Source: Phanerodontia chrysosporium (Eukaryota; Basidiomycota; Agaricomycetes; Polyporales; Phanerochaetaceae). From it: a DNA stretch of 64,000 nt. A program made the translations under genes and the position numbers. Below, in pieces: positions 58,996 to 64,000 of this stretch. Within the stretch, counting starts at the first letter, position 1, and the number at the start of each line of letters is the position of its first letter. The stretch lies in NCBI GenBank assembly GCA_001910725.1, contig MJGA01000004.1:124001-188000 (forward strand). Reading direction: 5' to 3'. A model generated the notes under the pieces. It saw nothing but the letters and a program-made list of their open reading frames with translations. It had not been told where the DNA came from and made no database searches.

Positions 58996-61900
58996 ATGAA
59001 TGGGTCGTGCTTACTGCAGCCTCTACACCTCGAGGATGGCTCCGGTGGGCCTTACGCTTTACACCATTTTCTCCCAGCAGGTGCACTGTCACTCAACCTG
59101 AAGACGCAAGGCGGAAGCTGCTCACACGTGAATGCTTGGCATTGCTATGCTGGGCATGGAGACCTCGCGTGTCTCGTGCGGACGGAGGACGAGCAGTTCA
59201 CACGACTGCTGGACTTCCTCATCCTACACAAGTTCGTCGCAGTGACTTGCTGTATATGCGCACCCGTCGAGGCCACGAAATTGTTTGTCCGCGTTTACCT
59301 TATTCCCCACGACCTTGGTAACGTGGAAGGCAAATTGCGTCGACGAGACGAAGCCACGGTCCTCGCCCCCGCCCGGAAGTACCTGCGCATGTTACTACAG
59401 AGACTGTCGAGGGACCCCGCAATGTGGGAAGGGTCTACAGGGGACGTGACCACTTATCCCATATTTTGTTCTGAAGACTTGGTGCGTACGCGAGTGATCA
59501 TGTCTACCACTTGTATTTGACGTTACGCTTAGGATAACCGCACTCTTGCAGAGCTATACAACACGTTGCCATCGCCTATCGTTTCTGCGCAAGAAGACTC
59601 CATTCACCCCCACGCTCGTACAGTCCTCGAGGGTGGAGAGATCTCTGGCCTCAAGAGCACACTCTACACCTATCAGCGTCGTTCTGTGGCGGCAATGGTA
59701 CAGCGCGAGCTTCAGCCCGGCGTTATACCAGACCCGCTCTACGTCCCTATATACGGTATGGATGGCAGGGTCTACTACTTCCAGCCAGCTACAATGGAAG
59801 TCCTGCATGACCGGCCGACAGTCGTTCAGACACGCGGTGGGATCCTGTGCGAAGAGCTAGGAACCGGCAAGACGGTCATGTCGCTGGCGTTGATTCTGGC
59901 GACCATCGACCAGCTTCCCGCTCCCGAGGAGTCATATCTCGACCCGCGGCCCGTCCTGAGCCCTTTGGCCGCGCGTCACTTCCCGTCGCAGACATACGCA
60001 GACGCCAGAGAGAAGGTCGCACAGCGATCGCCCGTGCGCAGCACTGCGCATGCCGCCGACGTTACGCGTGTTCCGTCGCTCACGGAGTACGTGTTGCATC
60101 TTTGCGCGAAGGATCCCGCGGGCACTGGTGTGCGCGTTGCCGACGACGTGCTTCGGCCTCGTGGGCTCTGGAAAGCATACAAAGACAACATACCCTTCTA
60201 TCATCACTATGCCGATGAGCCTGTGGATACTCTCCGTGTAAAACGCAAGCGACGAGTCGAAAGCGCGCCGAGAACCATGTATCTGTCGAGCGCCACTCTC
60301 GTGATCGTCCCGCCCAACTTGTTGAACCAGTGGTACAACGAGATTAATAAGCACTGCGACTCGACACTCAGGACTTACGTTGTGAAGGACAACAAGATGC
60401 TCCCTTCTGCGAAGAAGCTTGCCCTCTATGACGTAAATCTCTAATTCCCCGAGTGTTCACAGCACCAACACTAACTCATATACACAGGTTATTTTGATGA
60501 CACATCCTCGTAGGTCTCCGATAGCGTTAGCGTGAGCCTTACTCATTCTGTCGCAGGTATGTCGCGCGAAGCGAGTAGAATGGGCAAAGATAAGCTGCAG
60601 AAGCTTCACTCTATGAAGCCTTGCGAGTGTACTCCACGCGAGAACTCACCGGTTCGGGTACCCCGCTGCCGCTGCAAGCCACCGGACGACGTCTCTCCGC
60701 TGCTACAAATTCGCTTCAAACGTCTCATAGTAGATGAAGGGAACAATCTCAGCGACACCACGACGGTCCTTATGGGATGCATAGAACAACTGTCAATAGA
60801 GTGCAAGTGGATAGTTACGGGTACACCAACAAGTACGTAGAATCATCCGTCTTTCGCGCAGCGTGCTGATCTTCGCCCATCATAGCGAATCTTATGGGTC
60901 TACATTTCGGATCTGGTAGTGAACTCTCGTATCCCATGGACGAGAGTGAGGTAGAAGACGAGATCCTCGCCTCTGCGAACTACAGGCAGCGCATCCTCGA
61001 GGCGGAGGATCCACCATCTGATAGCGATTCTGGAGAGTCAATCTCCCCGTCCTCCGCAGGCCCTTCGTCACCGGCCAATTGCAGCTCTCCCCACGGCAGT
61101 CTGTGCGCGCGTGGACCAAGAACGACCGTGGAGACCTGAACAAGCTTGGCGCGATGATGACGTCCTTCCTCAGGATCCCGCGCTTCGCTGCAGACGCCAA
61201 GCTCTTCACGTCGTGCGTTGTCGCGCCGCTCATGGACCCCGCCGGCCCGCGTCTTGGCGCACTGCAGGTGCTCACGCAAGTGATGCAGAGCACGATGATT
61301 CGGCATCGCATTCAGGACATCGAACGCGAGGTGCTGCTGCCGATGCTTCACCAGGAGACCGTCCTCCTCGATCTCGACCCTCTCGCGGTCAAGACCTATA
61401 ACGTGCTGCAGGGTCCATCGCGATTAACTTGGTCACCTCGGAGCGTGAGGGTGCCGTGAGTATTTCACATGTACGGTAGTGATTGTTGTCTAACCTTGCG
61501 CAGGACTGGATCTTCCATCCCAGGAATGCCGCTGCTCTGCAGCAAATCATAGAGAATATATCTCAGTGAGTTTTAATCCTTGCGTCATCGTTGTATTCGC
61601 ATAGTGACTGCGTGTATTCTAAGGGCGATGTTCTGGCACATGGACGAAGATACTTTCAAGGTAGATGAGGGGATTAGAATGGGGCCGACTTTCTTGGAGA
61701 CTGCAAAAAAGCGAGGAGTCGTATCAGAAGAAGATATACGTCTATTGGAGACGTCCCTGCACCATCTGTATGTCCATAGTCTGTTTCGCAACACATTTCT
61801 CAATCAACCCATTCGCAGTGAATGCGCAAGCTCGGATCCCGTGTGGCGAGCGCTCATGCAGCACCCGTACGTGTTCACGAGGGTTTACAACATGCCCACG

Positions 61901-63267
61901 CCGATATACGAAAAGTGGTCCATTCTACCTCCAAACATTGGCCAGCTCACCGACGCGCGCGATTCCTCGACATTCATGTTCATGGCCTCTGATCGATTGC
62001 GTCCGCTCCGTAACTACGTACAGACAAACCCGCTTGCACCCGTGCATCGGCTGCAAAAGCTCGGAGAGCATCTCGCCGAACTCGACCAGCGCCGTGCGCA
62101 GTACAATGCGGAACGCGCGAAGGTGAACAAGGGCATGCGAAAGCTCCGCGACTCGGACAAGAAGCAGAAGTCAACAACGCCCGTCGCGAGCAACGAGTCG
62201 GCCATGCGGCTGTTCGAGGCGCATCAGCGGTTCCAGGATGAATTCCACAATGTGTGGGACGAGAAAGCAGGCACGTCGCTGTTGGGCGAGTCGCCTCTGG
62301 CGGGCGTGCGCGTGGGCAACTCGACTTCCTCGAAGTTGAACTACATTCTGAACGAGGTATGCCTCATGTCCTCTCTCCCCGCCGGTGCTTCTCACGGTTT
62401 CAACTGTAGATTCGGCTTTACGCAGACTCTGCGAAGTTCCTGATTTTTTCCAAGTCTCCGCTCACGCTGTTATACGTTGCCGAGGGCCTCAACCTCATGG
62501 GCGTCAAGTACAAGTTAACCAGCCAGAAGCGGGTTAAGCAGGTCGAGCAGGATGTTATGACCTTCGAGTCCTCTGAAACGTACCGCGTCTTCCTCATGGA
62601 ACTGAAGCATGGCGCGCGTGGTCTGTGAGTATCTGGTGTCCTTCACCTTGAGGTCGTAATTCTCAAGCCTTCCCTCGAACCTAGAAACATCATCACCGCG
62701 TCCCGTGTAATCTTCTGCGAGCCAGTCTGGCAGGCTGACGTGGAGACGCAAGCGATCAAGCGTGTACACCGAATCGGACAGACGAAGCCCGTATTCGTGA
62801 AGACCCTCGCCATTCGCGCCACAGTGGAAGAAGCCATGGTCACTCGCCGCGATGCACTCAAGCACGGGCTTGGGGCTGCAGGCGGGAAGCTTCCTAATCT
62901 CGCGGAGGACAATGTCATGCGGGACTTCATTGCCGTGAGTTGCCATGTTGTCTCACATACCGTGTGCGTAGACTAAATCGGCAATGCGTAGCACCCCAAA
63001 TTCCTGCCAGAGCCCTCAGCGCCTGACCTCATCCTTGACTACCCACTCCTCCCTGAAGTCCCTATTCATGACGATGCGCCGAGCTCGTCGACTATAGAGC
63101 GACCCCGCACGCCTGAGCAAACTATTCCCGACGGAAGCGAGGTATCGCCGCCCAAGCTGGTCATCAAGATCAGACCTAAGCGCGTCCGCGACGAGTACGG
63201 CGGGATGGATGACACAGTTCAGAAGAAGCCGAGGAATCGCCTTGTCCGCTTCGCGGATGAAGTCTAG
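58996..63267 (+). CDS. SNF2-family helicase-like ATPase
   Basis: A stop lies in frame just upstream, so ATG 58996 is the start. Exon 1 ends at 59481 (SEDL) and joins [17 protein letters not shown]. The N-terminal region is followed by [16 protein letters not shown], motif [21 protein letters not shown], motif Ia [19 protein letters not shown], motif [14 protein letters not shown], motif [13 protein letters not shown], a long insert, then [49 protein letters not shown] and motif [18 protein letters not shown]. Most fungal relatives have DEGH at motif II, but here the fourth residue is Asn. The C-terminus is charged ([12 protein letters not shown]). The protein probably acts in chromatin remodelling or DNA repair. 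About 13 exons. Two apparent one-base losses lie at 61073-61076 (SPA to [16 protein letters not shown]) and 61411-61413 (NVLQ to [12 protein letters not shown]). Not all exon borders were fixed. Confidence 0.85.
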
Positions 63268-63556
63268 CTACACCTTTTCCTGCTCGTTGTTATAACTTGT
63301 GCCATGGACCCCTGATAGGAGAGCGCGTTGGTAACTTCCATGAACCAAACGACTCTGAGAAAATCATCATAGCCTTTGCATGTGCGTGTTCTCCGTTCAC
63401 ATCCTCCGAGAGAGCTTGAGTCCGAGTCATGAGTCTGGCAGGACAATGATATTCCCATCCCAGATTGGACAGCAAGACAAATACGACCAAATCAACATTC
63501 GTATGTATGACAGGCGCGCAATAAGCGCGCCCGCACTACCTTGCCCCTTCGCCACA
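63268..63556. other. Short intergenic spacer
   Basis: 3' end of the SNF2 gene and promoter of the next gene. No coding content seen. Confidence 0.5.
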
Positions 63557-64000
63557 ATGTCCACGATACAAACAACCTGGGTTGTTGTTTACCGCGATCC
63601 CGACACAGAAAAATATCAGTATCTCACATCGTATACGACCTTCAACCAGCCGCAAGAATGTCTTCGAAGCATCATACCGCTTATTTTTGAAGAGAAGCAC
63701 GGCCGCGGCCACCCGCTGTGGCGAAAGCAGCCGGATGATTTCGTATACCGCTTCGTTGAAGTACGTACTCTAATGTCAGTGAGCTACAGATTCTCACGAT
63801 ATTGCGCTAATAAAGCTCACGGAACTGCCTTGTTCCTTGGCCTGCCGGACGCCACTATCAAGGCATCATTTGCTTCCGTCGTGAGCGATGATTATTTGAA
63901 CCAGAAAGGAAATACTCGACCGGGTATGCACACATACCAGCTAGTCAAGAAGCCTGACTCGCTTCTTGTCGCTCTAGGTGAGTGTCTGTGATGACATCTC
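63557..64000 (+). CDS. Hypothetical protein, 5' part only
   Basis: ATG 63557 (CACAATG) opens a frame beginning MSTIQTTWVVVYRDPDTEKY, QYLTSYTTFNQPQECLRSII, PLIFEEKHGRGHPLWRKQPD. It stays open through GLPDATIKASFASVVSDDYL, HTYQLVKKPDSLLVAL to a good donor (CTAGGTGAGT) at about 63978. A possible intron begins at the GTACGT at 63760, but the frame is also open without it. The gene continues beyond the window. No family is recognised. Confidence 0.55.

Overview
This window is nuclear DNA of a mushroom-forming fungus (Basidiomycota, Agaricomycetes, possibly Polyporales). The evidence is many short GT..AG introns of about 50-75 nt, basidiomycete-typical families (DUF6534, DUF7598, DUF6698, Plavaka transposase, a multi-intron P450, small Kre9-like secreted proteins), GC-rich coding DNA and intron-bearing tRNA genes. 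Gene models were built by hand by joining open frames across GT/AG junctions and checking phase. Most joins are exact to the nucleotide.

Layout. 1-7.2 kb: an end fragment, a PHO80/PCL-type cyclin and a coiled-coil/AT-hook protein, all on the minus strand. 7.2-12.0 kb: no supported gene. 12.0-19.5 kb: two near-identical tRNA-Ala(CGC) genes flanking a small secreted-protein family (one intact Kre9-like gene, one copy killed by a nonsense codon, one fragment), an intact 10-exon cytochrome P450 and a P450 remnant. 19.9-24.5 kb: a secreted App1-domain protein and a Ser/Pro-rich protein. 26.9-38.0 kb: a DNA transposon with a Plavaka-type transposase, a TET/JBP-like 2-oxoglutarate/Fe(II) dioxygenase and a DUF6698 protein, all on the plus strand, bracketed by clusters of the motif CTCRYGAG. 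38.5 kb: a third Kre9-like gene. 40.3-64 kb: a denser housekeeping block with two multi-pass membrane proteins, a Ser/Thr-rich single-pass protein, a ZCCHC8/PSP-like zinc-knuckle protein, a glutaredoxin-like protein, a CCCH zinc-finger protein running into an ankyrin/ClpB-type AAA+ ATPase, a TM-SH3 protein, an F-box/WD40 protein divergent from an SNF2 helicase, and a partial gene at the right edge.

The most interesting system is the transposon, which couples a transposase to a DNA-base-modifying type of dioxygenase. TET/JBP genes linked to KDZ/Plavaka elements are known in this fungal class, so this is an instance of a little-studied system rather than a wholly new one. A second theme is quality: at least a dozen otherwise good genes are interrupted by single-nucleotide frame breaks, mostly an apparent loss of one G or C. 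This points to uncorrected assembly indels more than to pseudogenisation. Two in-frame TGG-to-TGA type stops, in the transposase and in one Kre9-like copy, look like real mutations.
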